Of a stretch of 64,000 bases of DNA, positions 36,601 through 48,512 are shown piece after piece (position 1 is the stretch's first letter; each line of letters opens with the position of its first letter). Below the pieces are notes generated by a model, which worked only from the letters and a program-made list of their open reading frames with translations, was not told the origin of the DNA and made no database searches. The DNA lies in assembly GCA_012295275.1 (NCBI GenBank), contig CM022673.1, positions 23,787,081 through 23,851,080 of the forward strand, written 5' to 3'. The stretch is from Chrysomallon squamiferum (lineage: Eukaryota; Mollusca; Gastropoda; Neomphalida; Peltospiridae). The position numbers and the translations under genes are program-made.

Positions 36601-37131
36601 ACGTGTAACTCTGTAGCCTTCCACAAGATTCCTCATAGCTTTTGATGCTATTGTCAAAATACTTAATTCCTCAACTGCAACAATTAAGATTAACAACATA
36701 TTATATTTGTATGTAATTAAATCATCTTTATTGCAATATTTTTTTGTACCAAATTCTATTTAACTTTCATCAATATAAATATTTATGCAAAGTAATTAAT
36801 CAAATGATATCCATTGCCATTAAATGTGTTAAACTTTCAAAAGAATCAGCAAGGAGCAAATAAGCAGCTTTTGTTGGAACAGAAAATTATAAGAAGAATT
36901 AATCATATGCATCATGTTGAAATTCTCTTTATTTATTCTATCTACACACTGAACAAAAACCATACTTGATAAATATTTCAAGATGTGAAACTTCAGTTCA
37001 ATTGGTAAAATATCAAAAATGCCAAGTGGTCCGTATTTGATTGTTCGGGATCGTTTATCTTCCTTTTCTCTTTCCACTAAACGATTTGATCTCCTTGGCT
37101 TTTTACAAGCTAGATAAGCCTTAATGTCCAT
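33631..37131 (-). CDS. FBXO47: F-box only protein 47
   Basis: Putative substrate adaptor of an SCF ubiquitin ligase; vertebrate and worm relatives act in meiotic chromosome synapsis (family knowledge). Exons in transcript order: 37131-36966, 36674-36507, 36217-36141, 35745-35559, 35349-35176, 34883-34725, 34583-34441, 34262-34103, 33728-33631. Total 1332 nt (443 aa; human 452), phase-consistent throughout. The F-box is at about residues 37-78 (DILPIELKFHILKYLS, then IEELSILTIASKAM), split by intron 1. Segments strongly matching human FBXO47 include CLALSCFGKFMHTMIAGWDD, AFWLSRILKPWPMVHQAK, EWSEDDIISVVDEL and SKAINGRTVEL. A basic patch, KKPRRSNRL, lies at the N-terminus. A candidate noncoding first exon lies upstream at about 37834-37905. 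Confidence 0.95.
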
Positions 37132-38787
37132 CGCCTAAAACGTGCATCAAACAGACCAAAACACTGCAAAAAATGTGTTTTTGTTATCTTTTATTTTATT
37201 TATTTATTTATTATCTGGAGTCGTTATTTCACTATTTTATTTCTTCTCTCTAAAGAATGTAAAAAACAGTGTTGCATAATTCTGAAATAATATGAACAGT
37301 TTAAAAAATAAAGAATGAAAAAAACAAGCTATCTACTCCTAAAAATATTATCAAAAATAAATTATATACATAAAATGTTCATTAATAAAGCATCAAAAAA
37401 TAATTAAAAAAATAAACAAATAAATAAAACAGAAATAAAAATAGAAAAATAAATAAATTTATAATACAAATTTTCAAGAGATTATTTTTATAATTTATTA
37501 TTCATTAAATTTTATACATTTTGTTATAGTTATCAGAAACAATTATGTTTATATAATTCTTATTGCGCGGTTTAAATTATGATATTACTTTTGGGTTAAA
37601 TAAACGTCTGGAAAATTTACTCAGTGATAGTGGTAGTGTTAAAATTTACTTTAGTGATTATTACGAAATGCACAGATCACTATTGTGTTCACAATGTTTC
37701 AACAGTGTTGATTATAAAGATTAATTCACTAAATATAGCAATTACGATAATAAATGGTAAACTAAAACTTTCTAAACCAGAAATATAAATAATTTTGATA
37801 ATATATTAAGAAATTGTAAAGCACGCTTCTTACCAATCAAACTGATCAAATGTGTGTCGTGTCGTCTGCTTTCGATTCACTGATGATATCGAGTCAGCTG
37901 ATCCTGACGTTACTTTTTGTTTTCAGTGCGGGAAATATTTGAATAGTACCTAAATAAATGAAATCGAAATACTTACCTGTTTTAAAATAATGTTAGCACC
38001 TGCTAAAAATTAAAAAATCTTGTTTTAAAAGGCTGGTACCGAGTACTTCGATGCACGTGCCTGCAGGTGCTTGCCGGTTCGAACTTGTTTGGAATATCCG
38101 TTAATAAATCCGAAAAATACCGAAGACTTCAAAAATGCCTTTTTTTAATAAATAGGACAAAGATCTAAAACCTTTGTTTTCGGTTTCTTTAATAACCTAA
38201 TTTTTCTAGCACATAATAGTTTAAACTGGAATCAGTAAACTGAATCGAAAATAAGTAATACTAAATTAATTCAAATTATATGTGTGGATGTTTTTTCGTA
38301 TCGTTATGTATAATGTATTGTTGTTTGGTTTTGCTGTTTAGTTTCGCTTTCTTTCTTTCTTTTCTTTCTAAATTTTATTTTTTATTTTATTTATTTTTTT
38401 ATTTTATTCTTATTAGTCTTAAATCTAACTTTCTTTATGGTCAAACATGTTTTATGAACATAAATATTTAAATAATAATAATAATAATATCATCATTATT
38501 TTATTCATTATTTACTTTTTTATTTGATATTTGTCGTTGTTTATTATTATTATTATTAGTAGTAGTAGTAGTAGTAGTAATAGTATTAGTAGTAGCAGTT
38601 AAATCTAATATTTCAACTGTTTGTTGAAATGAAAGTATTAGAACAGAAGAATTACACAAGAAAAAAGTACACATGCCAAATAGCACGGTAAGACATTACA
38701 TTTATATACATTTTTAACTTGTATTTAATTGTAGGTAACTAATAGCTGTAATATCTATTTGAGGATTACAATAATGAGTTCTTTAAA

Positions 38788-38818
<31 letters not shown>

Positions 38819-38827
38819 TAATAATAA

Positions 38828-38858
<31 letters not shown>

Positions 38859-39514
38859 AAGAAGAAGAAGAAGAAGAAAGAAAGAAAGAAAGAATGAATG
38901 AATGAATATCTAACATGTGCATAATCAATTAGAAAACAAACAAATAAAATAAAACAAAATGAAATAAGATAAAATAAAAATAAAATTTCATTTGAAAACG
39001 TGTTCGCGCGGGTTTGTGTGTGCATGTATGAAAGAGAGGTATGAAATAAATTAACAAAGATAGATAGCTAATAAAAGACATAATTATTAGAAAATAGCTC
39101 TATGAATAATTCAGCGATTTAATATTTCAATTTATGTTTTCATTGGTCCTGACACTGGTGACGTTACTACACATTTCTAGTTCGATGCCAGTAGTAACAT
39201 CTCAAACTCAGTTTTCAACTATGCCCACACCAACAGTTGCTAACAAACACCGCAAAATAAATAAATAAATAAAACTAATTTTTTTGAATATTGAAGAAAT
39301 AATAATGACTTATGCTTTTTTTATTTTTATTTTTGTATTATTATTATTATTATTTTTTTTTTTTTTTTTTTTTTGAAGAACAGTTGTTTTTGGTTCAAAA
39401 ACTAGTACAAACGAAGGTTGAGTTTGGGATGCTAAACGTTTGGATTGGCAGTGCCAAAATCTAATAAAAACTTTGGCTTTGGACTGTGGTTGAAATTACA
39501 AAAGAAGAACAAAA
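37132..39514. promoter_or_regulatory. FBXO47-ELP4 divergent intergenic region
   Basis: About 2.4 kb between two start codons facing away from each other. On the minus strand, TTTGATTG then GTAAGAAG (about 37834) is a good donor, so a noncoding FBXO47 exon may end there. GCGGGAAA at 37928-37935 matches an E2F-type core. Microsatellites occupy 38466-38600 and 38785-38900, with a T-run near 39350-39375. No coding region is supported. Confidence 0.4.
38785..38905. repeat. Compound AAAT/AAT/GAA/GAAA/GAAT microsatellite
   Basis: Successive runs of AAAT, AAT, about 18 GAA units, GAAA and GAAT, about 0.6 kb upstream of the ELP4 start. Confidence 0.95.
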
Positions 39515-40123
39515 ATGGCAGCGTCCACTGACAACACAAGTTTTAGAAAACATCGTACGAAATCAGTAGAAATACCAGGAACTAAAGTGTCTTTGTATAA
39601 TAACCAGCTTCTTATTTCTACAGGAATTCCATCTCTTGATTTAGTTTTAGGTAAAACGACAAAAAAAATGAACAGTATTCTTTTGGTTGCCACTGACGGA
39701 ATCCACTAAGTCTGAGTCTGATTATGTAACTCTAGCTAAGTTAAAAAATAAAGGGTTATAGATCTTCTATTGCTGAACATTTAAACAAAAAAATATTATC
39801 ACTTATTTATTTTATTTTATTTATTATTACTGATATTTTATTTATATAATAATTATATGTGTACTTTTTATTTTTTATTCACTATCAATGACATTACAAA
39901 TATTTCTGATAAAGTAAAATCAAATTATATCTGTATTATTTTGCTAGAAGTGCAGTTGTAGAAGTTCGGCTGACATATATAATTTGTTATTTTAGGAGGA
40001 GGAATTGCCGTGGGTACAGTTTTGTTAATTGGTAAGTTAAAAAAAAAAAAAAATAAAAAAAAATAATTGTTTGTTTACATAATATCTAATTAAAGTATAT
40101 GCCACACTTTCCCATATATATGG

Positions 40124-40157
<34 letters not shown>

Positions 40158-43100
40158 AAAATTAACTGAGTTAAAATGAAAAATGCTGTTATGTTTTAAT
40201 TTTGTTATCTTATTTAATTTTGTTATCAGTGAAAATAATGAGGTTATTTTGAAATTTTAATTATATTCATTATTAAAATATTTTTATTTACAGAAGAAGA
40301 TCTGTTTTCAACATATTCTAGACTTGTTTTTAATTACTTTGTGGCTGAAGGGATAGTGAGTGGTCACAGTGTTCTTACTGCTAGTTTAGATTTGGACAGC
40401 AGACACCTGGCACAGGTAGTTAGAATTTGTCTTACCTGTATGTAGGTTTAGCAGTAAATTATATGTCATTCTCCTTAATTTAAAAAACCAACAACCCGAA
40501 AAAAAAAAAAAAAAAAAAAAGTATAAAAAAAACCCAACCCAAAACCCATCTAGTTCTGAAAATGTGAACATGTACTTTTTCCATCAGGTGTCTACATTTC
40601 AGTTTATTTTTCAAATGACATGCAAAAATAAAACTAGTCTTTTTTTTTCAGTCACCAGACATGCACAGTTAAGACTGAAATAATTAAGAAATTGTTGTAT
40701 ATATCTGATAACAAAGTCGCTTTCTTTCAGGAGTTACCTTCCCCTGTTACTGATGAACCTCTGACAGCTACAACAACAGCACAGGAGACTGATAACTTGA
40801 AAATAGCATGGCGATATCAGTCAACCAATACATTACAGGTATGTGGTCAAACTGTAAATTATAGGTATGTGGTCAGTAAATATGTTTTTTTATGTGCAAA
40901 CAAACAAATGTAATATATCTTTGTTACCACCTTTTCCTCACAATGGAATGTGTGGGTTTATTTAAACTGACAGATTTAAATATCTGCTGATTGTTTTTAA
41001 TGAAAACATGTTTTTGTTGTCACTCTAGTCATCAATGAAAAACAACACATTTGGACATTACTATGACCTGACTCAAACAATGGACAGCAGATTGGTGGAA
41101 TCAGCTGATATCACAAGTGTTGGTGATCACGAACTTAACAAACAGTCAACAAGGCAGGTTTTTACTTACAACAATTAAAACTGGCCGTTACTGAAATCTA
41201 ATTTAATTTAATTTGTACAGAAACTGATAAATTAATAAGTAGATTATCAATACATAAAATACTTGTATAAAACTGAGCCACATCATCCAGTCAGGATTCT
41301 GTGTTTTTTTCTCACCAGTATGACAGAAAACATATCAGTGCTTTATGTCAGACATACTGGATACAGCAACTATATTTTAGTTTTTTGTTTAACCTCACTT
41401 TTGAAAAGAAATTTTTGGTTTTCACAGATCAGACACATGTATGAACAGAAAATACTGTCAGCTGCTTCATCACATCAAATCAAAACTGGACTCAGGACAG
41501 TTCTTCACCTCTTGTAAACCCAACAAGAGAAATATACTCAGACTAGGTAATTAGTCCAAACCTGTGGTTCTCAAACTTTTTGAAGTCGGGACACACTTGA
41601 AGCCTTACAAAAAATTGCAGGCACACTACACACAAAATGCTAATAAATATAATGCAAAAATGTAAAAAAAATACAGAAATAACTGACAGGCTGCTGAGGT
41701 TGTCTATCCTCATTGTGTACATCTATGTCAGATTCTTCATCATTTCTAAATGGTTCTCATCTGGAATCTGTACCATTTGTTTTTCTTCTGTGAGATATGT
41801 TCACTGATACGGTTACAGCCCTTGTGTGAGAGGTTTTCACTGATATATTTAGAGGTACGGCCCTTGGGTGAGAGATGTTCACTGGTATATTTAGAGGTAC
41901 GGCCCTTGGGTGAGAGATGTTCACTGGTATATTTAGAGTTACAGACCTTGGGTGAGAGGTGTTCACTGGTATATTTAGAGTTACAGACCTTGGGTGAGAG
42001 GTGTTCACTGGTATATTTAGAGTTACTGCCCTTGGGTGAGAGGTGTTCACTGGTATATTTAGAGTTACTGCCCTTGGGTGAGAGGTGTTCACTGGTATAT
42101 TTAGAGTTACAGCCCTTGGGTGAGAGGTGTTCACTGGTATATTTAGAGTTACTGCCCTCACTGGTATATTTAGAGTTACGGCCCTTGGGTGAGAGGTGTT
42201 CACTGGTATATTTAGAATTACCGCCCTGTGTGAGAGGTGTTCACTGGTATATTTAGAATTACCGCCCTTGGGTGAGAGGTGTTCACTGGTATATTTAGAG
42301 TTACGGCCCTTGGGTGAGAGATGTTCACTGGTATATTTAGAGTTATCGCCTTGTGTGAGGGGTGTTCACTGATATATTTAGTAACAGCCCTAGTGTGAGA
42401 GGTGTTCACTGGTATATTTAGAGTTATCAAATGTTAAAAAAACTGTACAAAGGCTATATTTTTAATGGTGTGCATTGAGTAGCGAGGGAAAATTCGTTTG
42501 CTTTTAACAATTGTAACACTATAATAGGCTAAAATTCAATAAAGTATTAAAGTTTTAGATGGTTAGTGACTGTGACAGAGATAGGTCCAAACAAACAATT
42601 ACATTCAGTAAAATGTATTTTTGTAATCTCTGAATATTTTAAATTTCATCTCAGTTAATAAATTAACAAATGTTGTATTTATGAACAGGAGACAAATTTC
42701 ATTTTATTTTACTTGTATTTTTATTTTTACAGCTGTACAATCACTGGCTTCTCCATTGTGGACAGACTGCATATGTACTCAAGAAGAAAATGATTCTTCA
42801 TTACTCAAGTTTCTCCTAGCTCTGAGATCACTTTTACGTTGTTCATATGCTACATGTCTTATCACAGTACCTACACATCTTTTCCATGTAAGTTTTACAC
42901 AAACATGCACACATCTAATTTCCCAAGACATGCACTGAGAGAGATGTCATGGCATTATCTTCTGTATAACTTCTGGTATTTGTTTGTGATTTTTTGTTTG
43001 TTTTCAGGATGCCATGGTAACCGAACGTATGGAAAAGATGTGTGACACAGTTTTACACTTGGAGAGTTTTTCTGCTTCACACAAAGAAAAAAATCCTGCA

Positions 43101-43757
43101 TTTAAAGAATACAGTGGTAAATGTACTGATTGTGTATTAGAAACATTAGTTATGTTAATGTTATAAACAGTCATAATATATTTAGTATTAATGAGACAAA
43201 TGTTATTGGCATATTCTTTAAATGAGTATCACAGTGTAAAAAGTATCACTGATACGTGAAGATTACATTTATTTCTGCCACACTTGCTTGGTCTGTTTAT
43301 TTTCGAGTGATTTGTTGACTGGACAGAAAACTGATGTGTCTATTTTCAGGTTTGCTGCATGTACGACACCTTCCTCGACTAAACAGTCTTGTTTCTCACT
43401 TGCCTGATACTCTGGACTTAGCTTTCAAATTAAGAAGAAAAAAATTTACAATTGAAGTAAGTAATAATTACTAACGAGTCAACAATTTAAAAAATTCTAA
43501 ATTACAGTAAATTTGTTCACAGACTTTGCACTTGGTCTGATAAGCTGACTTGTGTCAAAAACTCTTTTCTGCTTTTGTTACAGCACATAATGAGTTTAAC
43601 ATGTTGACAAGATTTCTTTTAAAAATTTCAGAAATTACATCTTCCACCAGAATTGTCAGAGAGTGCTAGTCGATCAGAGGAGGAAATCACAACACAGAAC
43701 AAATTTTCAAATATGCTAACATGTGGTTCATCTTCCTCATCAAAATTAGATTTCTAA
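39515..43757 (+). CDS. ELP4: Elongator complex protein 4
   Basis: RecA-like subunit of the Elp456 ring of Elongator, which modifies wobble uridines in tRNA (family knowledge). Exons: 39515-39650, 39996-40031, 40294-40415, 40731-40838, 41029-41153, 41428-41546, 42733-42887, 43008-43116, 43350-43456, 43632-43757. Total 1143 nt (380 aa; human about 424). Matches include STGIPSLDLVLGGGIAVG, LIEEDLFSTYSRLVFNYF with VAEGIVSGH, ELPSPV, KIAWRYQ, FGHYYDL, NKRNILRLG, LASPLW and ITVPTHLF, and the C-terminal KLDF. The exon 5-6 junction is unusual. The ordinary GT donor at 41158 breaks the frame. Ending exon 5 at 41153 with a GC donor (ACAAG then GCAGGT) restores it; a one-base error or real frameshift is the alternative. 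The intron after exon 6 holds a 42-bp minisatellite. AATAAA lies at 43821-43826. Confidence 0.92.
40118..40156. repeat. (GT)n microsatellite in ELP4 intron 2
   Basis: About 17 GT units about 90 bp downstream of exon 2. Confidence 0.9.
41556..41645. mobile_element. Possible DNA-transposon end fragment in ELP4 intron 6
   Basis: GTGGTTCTCAAACTTTTTGA followed by a GGGACACACTT-like segment resembles the widespread ends of non-autonomous hAT-type elements (GTTCTCAAACTTTTT...GACCC). Only one end is visible. Confidence 0.3.
41800..42430. repeat. 42-bp minisatellite in ELP4 intron 6
   Basis: About 14 copies of GGTATATTTAGAGTTACGGC then CCTTGGGTGAGAGGTGTTCA and CT, some shortened. Because the unit is 14 codons long, long open frames appear on both strands (about 168 and 148 codons). 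These are by-products of periodicity, not genes. Confidence 0.95.
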
Positions 43758-46700
43758 ACTTTACTATATTGAATATAATGATGAAAAAATATATACACAA
43801 GAAATTTTTTTGAAAAGTAAAATAAAGAAAAATATATAATTAAAAATATTGTTACTTTTTCAAATTTTAACTGGGTGCCTCAGGTTTCAGTAATCAAAAG
43901 CTTTAAATTAAAATTAAATAAAAAATTTTAAGCACTAGATATACTTTTTATAAAGTTAAAAATATTTTTAAATGTGCCTCTTTTCTTTATTAATATTATT
44001 TGATACATGTTGGACCACTTGTGTGGTCATGCACATACCCAAACACACATGAACCCCACTGTTTCCTGCAATTGAGAAAGTAATAAAAAACAAAATCTGT
44101 CTGGATTTTAAAAGACGATGTATTGCACAAATCTCATAACATTAAAACAACAATTGTGTGAAACTGTCACAATATCACAGGCTGCCATCAATTGTGGGTA
44201 GGACACAACAAAAAAGCAACAAGTATTCAACAGAAAAGTAAAAGTCAAAAGGAATGTATGTAACCTTGACAACAATAAATAATAAACATGTCAAAAGCAC
44301 AGAAACAGAATCTAAACAAAATAATGTGACTAGACAGGAATGTTAACATCAGTAAATAGTTATACACATTGAAAAGGCATCACAGATAATTTTTATACAT
44401 TTCCTAAAATTATAATACACTGGACAATGTACAAATATACTGTTAAAAAAGGTACATTTGACAATTCTTTATTTCAAACAAAACTAAAAAAAATATTTTT
44501 TTGACGAAGGTCTCTATTTCTTACAGTTAGTGTTTAGCAAAACAGTCAAAAATAAATATAATTAGTTGTTTTAAAACAAATACAAATATCAACAAGAATC
44601 AACAAATACAAAAAAAGATGACACATCCAAATTTTAATACCCTAATACCCATAATATCTACTTTTAATAACTGAAAGTTAAATAAATTTTTGATTTATTA
44701 TGAAAGTTGAAAGTATTAATCTGCCTCTACATGAAAAGTCACCAGCAATACGTATCAGAATAATGTAAACACCAGAGTTCATGACAATCATCTAAACAGT
44801 ACAGATCACGACAAAATCATGTAAACATTGCTGAGTTTATGAAAAAAATCATATAAACACAGCAGTTTATGACAGAATCATGTATTCACTGTACAGGTTA
44901 TGACTAAATCATGTAAACTTTGCTGAGTTCATGACAATCATGTAAACACTGGATAGATCATGACAGAATCATGTAAACTCTTTACAGTTCATGAGAGAAT
45001 TGTAAACATTTTTGTTTTGATTATTCGTAATCTGAATTCATTGAAGTGGATATATTATTACAACAAAATAAATATATAATAAAAAAAAAACTTCTAAAAA
45101 GTAATTTGTTTTAGTATAAACTGCCTATAATTAGAAAATATTAATAAAATGAAATAAGTAATAAATGCTGCTTTAAGGAAAAAGTAAGAAAAGAAAGTAT
45201 AATAATTTGAAAGATTAATTTAAATTTTTAAAGATTATCAAAAGTGACATTTCTAAAATATTCAAAATCGAGAAAATATAAAATACAGCTGTTTGTATTT
45301 AACTGTAAGAAGTTTAGTTGATGTTACTCTGACACATATTAAGTTATTACATCAACAGTAGCGGTGATCAGTTACATCATTTTTACACTCGTAAAACCTG
45401 CCTTTTTCACTCTGTGAAATTTCTGATGTATGAAATAATATTAGCACAAGTTACCAGAATCTCTGACTCCAAATATCTTAAAGTCCTGAGCAGAAATATC
45501 AAAATTTAGAATTAAAAATAAAAATTTAAAAATCTGTTTTCCACAAATAAATTACAAAATTGTCCCAACATTATAAAGAGTGCGTTGTGGAATAAGTAAA
45601 CCCAAAATAGTGGTAATATATTTAAAAAATAATGTTGCAATGGCTACTGAATAATGTTTGATTCCAGACTAATTATTTGTTAAAACTGCAGATAAATTTG
45701 ATTGAAAAATCTAAAAACTTAGTACACATCTGCGAAACACACAGTAATGATTATTATTATACTAATTTAATAATTTATTAAAAAGTTGTAAACATGAGGA
45801 GAAAAGGCACTGTAAACTGTGAAAGATAAAAATGAATATTAAATATATTTATATTGTTAATTTTCACAAACATTACCGACTTGCACAACCAAATGATAAT
45901 AGAGAAAAAGAAAAACTTGATGTTCAGTGCAGTAAACAGATGTGTATGACAAATGGACACAGGTATGTATGGGTGTGTGTGTGTTTGTGTGTATGGATGG
46001 GTGTTGGTTTTCTTTTAAAATAAATTAAATGGTGGGTCATGTTTTAAATGCAACACTACTTTAAACTACTTTAAATAGAAACTGAGATTGTATCTATACT
46101 ATAATAATAATGATAACAAGAACAACAAGAATAATAATATAATAAAAATTAATAACAACAATACAATAAAACAAAAAATAATAATAATAATTACAAAAAT
46201 GTTTTAAAAATCAAGTAAAACTGGAATGCACCATTAGTGGACAAACACATTTTTTTACCCAATAATTTTCTTTTTAACACTGAAATGTTGATAAATATAA
46301 TAAATGATTGAATGAATCTGCCCTGCAGATAAAAATGTGATAAACATGACAAAATGCTGATGTTCATTTAACATGATTTTTGCTGCTACAACTATAATAA
46401 TGTTCCATCTGTTTTAACTTAAATTTTATCATTATTATTCTTTTAGGAAAAAAATAAAATTATAGTAATAAAATGCAAAACATTTTATACTTTTTTTTAT
46501 GAATCAGCAGACAATACAAAAAGATATAAAATGCCCTAATTTATGATCTTAAAAATGATGTCAACAATAATATGTATACATTTAAAATGTCTTATAAACC
46601 AAATTTTTTTGATATCACTGAGCTATAAATAAGGTTAACAAATGAATATGTTTGATTACTCCACACTGTCTAGTTACATCACTATCAACAGAAAACAAAA

Positions 46701-48509
46701 TTACACAAATAAAAAACCAACTCACTAAAAATCATATCAATACCACTACTAACTTACTTCAAATAAATTATATAATTCAGGATTTTTTCAATTTCATTAT
46801 TATCTTTAATTAATCGGGGCTGATAATTTTCACAATATTTAGAGTAGGGGTTGGGAGAACTCCACAATACAGGTTTCTGTTCACTAACAAGGTAGACACA
46901 GAATACTGTGTCTTTGATTACAGCTAAACTTTTATTATTTTGTACTCTGTATAATCACATGTACATATTCCTATCTAGTGACAGCACTAGTAACAATACT
47001 AGTAACAGCACTAAGTATTTTTGGCAGCAAAGAAAAAAAAAAAAAGCTACAACACTAAAGGTGTCCACTGTACCAGTATGAGCTGTTCAGTAAATGTGTT
47101 TGTGCTTTGTTTAAAACACTTTTTAAAAGAAACATTATTTACACTGCATGCCATTCCCGTTTAATATTTTACACACATTTGGTCAACCTACTGCAAAATA
47201 AAAACATATTTTTATTTATTTTTAATCTTTTTATTGTTTTTTTATTGTTTTTTTTAACTTTGCTACATTTATTTTTTTCAGAATTTTAATTTTATTCTGG
47301 TATAAATTTCCAGCATAAGTACTTTTTCTTCTAAATTATTTTACTTATATTATTTGCATTTATTATAATTTATTACTCATATTTTTATTAGTACAAATAA
47401 ACTGCTATTTCCAAAAAGCAAACAAAACTAATAAATAAATAAAATGTAGGTTTTGGGCCCAGTTTGCATAACATATTAAACAAAAATGGCAAACTACATA
47501 ATGATATTGTAAACATGTTAATAAAATATGTGACCAGACAGTTAACAAAACAAAGTTATAGAAAAAATACTTTTTGTGATGACTGCCACTGAATGAAATA
47601 ATAACACAACCATGTGACACTTTGGCAAACTGTCTCCACTGGTCAAAACAGCAGTGGTCGAACTTTGAACACTACATCACCATTTCAGGTGTTAATTATT
47701 AATTCCCATAAAACATTTATAATAGATTTATAATGAAATGACCAGTTTTAATTAAGTAAATCATCTGGTGGTGTTTCAAAACTATTTAAAACAAAGTGTG
47801 TCCAAGTTGAAGGAGTTAAGTACAACAAAGTCAAGTCACATCGTCATGTCTCACACCCTCTACTCTGACATCTTCATGTACGATGTTTCTCAATGGGTAT
47901 CTTTCACTGACAAGAGTTTGGGGTATTTTAAATGTACATTATAGCTGCCTCATTCCCACACACTGTGCAGGCAAATTCAAACCATTTGAAAAACAAAACC
48001 CCAGAAAGAAACCAAAGAAGCTGAAAAACATTTTACTCAGCTCCATCATGACAATTTATGTATAAAAAAGTCTGCTGTGAATGATTATGTCACTGCTGTA
48101 TTTATGTTTGAGTAATTATAATGTATATATATATATGTTTTGAACATGTATCCATAATTTCGATAAAGTAAAAATTCTCAGTTTTTGTAAAATCTATCTT
48201 AATTCTAAACTTGGTATGATCATGTAAAAGTATTTTGGTTTTCTGCATTATGAAATTTTTGTTTAAATATATTTCTATTTCTGTGTTTAAAATGTATTTG
48301 TATGCAAGAAAATATTTACTTCTGAGTTAAATAATTTGCCACTCTTTTTTGTCCATGTGTAAATATATCTATGTAAAATATCTCCATCTCAGTATTCCCA
48401 TAAACACCTCTATGTATAAGTATTCTGTGTTTAAGTAAACATGTCTCTGTGTAAACATGTCTCTAAGTAAACACGTCTCTGTGTAAACATGTCTCTGTGT
48501 AAACATGGC
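43758..48509. other. ELP4-PTPRR convergent intergenic region and 3' UTRs
   Basis: 4.75 kb without a supported gene. It holds the short ELP4 3' UTR (AATAAA at 43821-43826), a minisatellite at 44740-45005, and probably a long 3' UTR of the minus-strand phosphatase gene. Many TTTATT words could serve as its polyadenylation signal, so the end cannot be placed. Confidence 0.6.
44740..45005. repeat. About 30-bp minisatellite, ELP4-PTPRR intergenic
   Basis: About eight degenerate copies of GTTCATGACAAAATCATGTA then AACACTG. Confidence 0.85.
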
Positions 48510-48512
48510 TCA
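48425..48512. repeat. 16-18 bp repeat abutting the PTPRR stop codon
   Basis: Five or six copies of AAACATGTCTCTGTGT / AAGTAAACACGTCTCTGTGT lie immediately 3' of the coding sequence in the minus orientation. The last copy (AAACATGGCTCAG) overlaps the TGA stop. Confidence 0.85.

Noticed and set aside
38029-38095. tRNA-like or SINE-like segment with GGTTCGAAC
   Set aside because: It resembles a B box, but no T-stem pairing, acceptor stem or convincing A box could be found.
38460-40520. CRISPR-like or regulatory interpretation of evenly spaced short repeats
   Set aside because: These are ordinary microsatellites (AAT, GAA, GT, poly-A) of a eukaryotic genome, without spacers.
41750-42256. 168-codon plus and 148-codon minus repeat proteins in ELP4 intron 6
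   Set aside because: The 42-bp unit is a multiple of three, so all frames stay open by periodicity. The array lies between two well-supported ELP4 exons.
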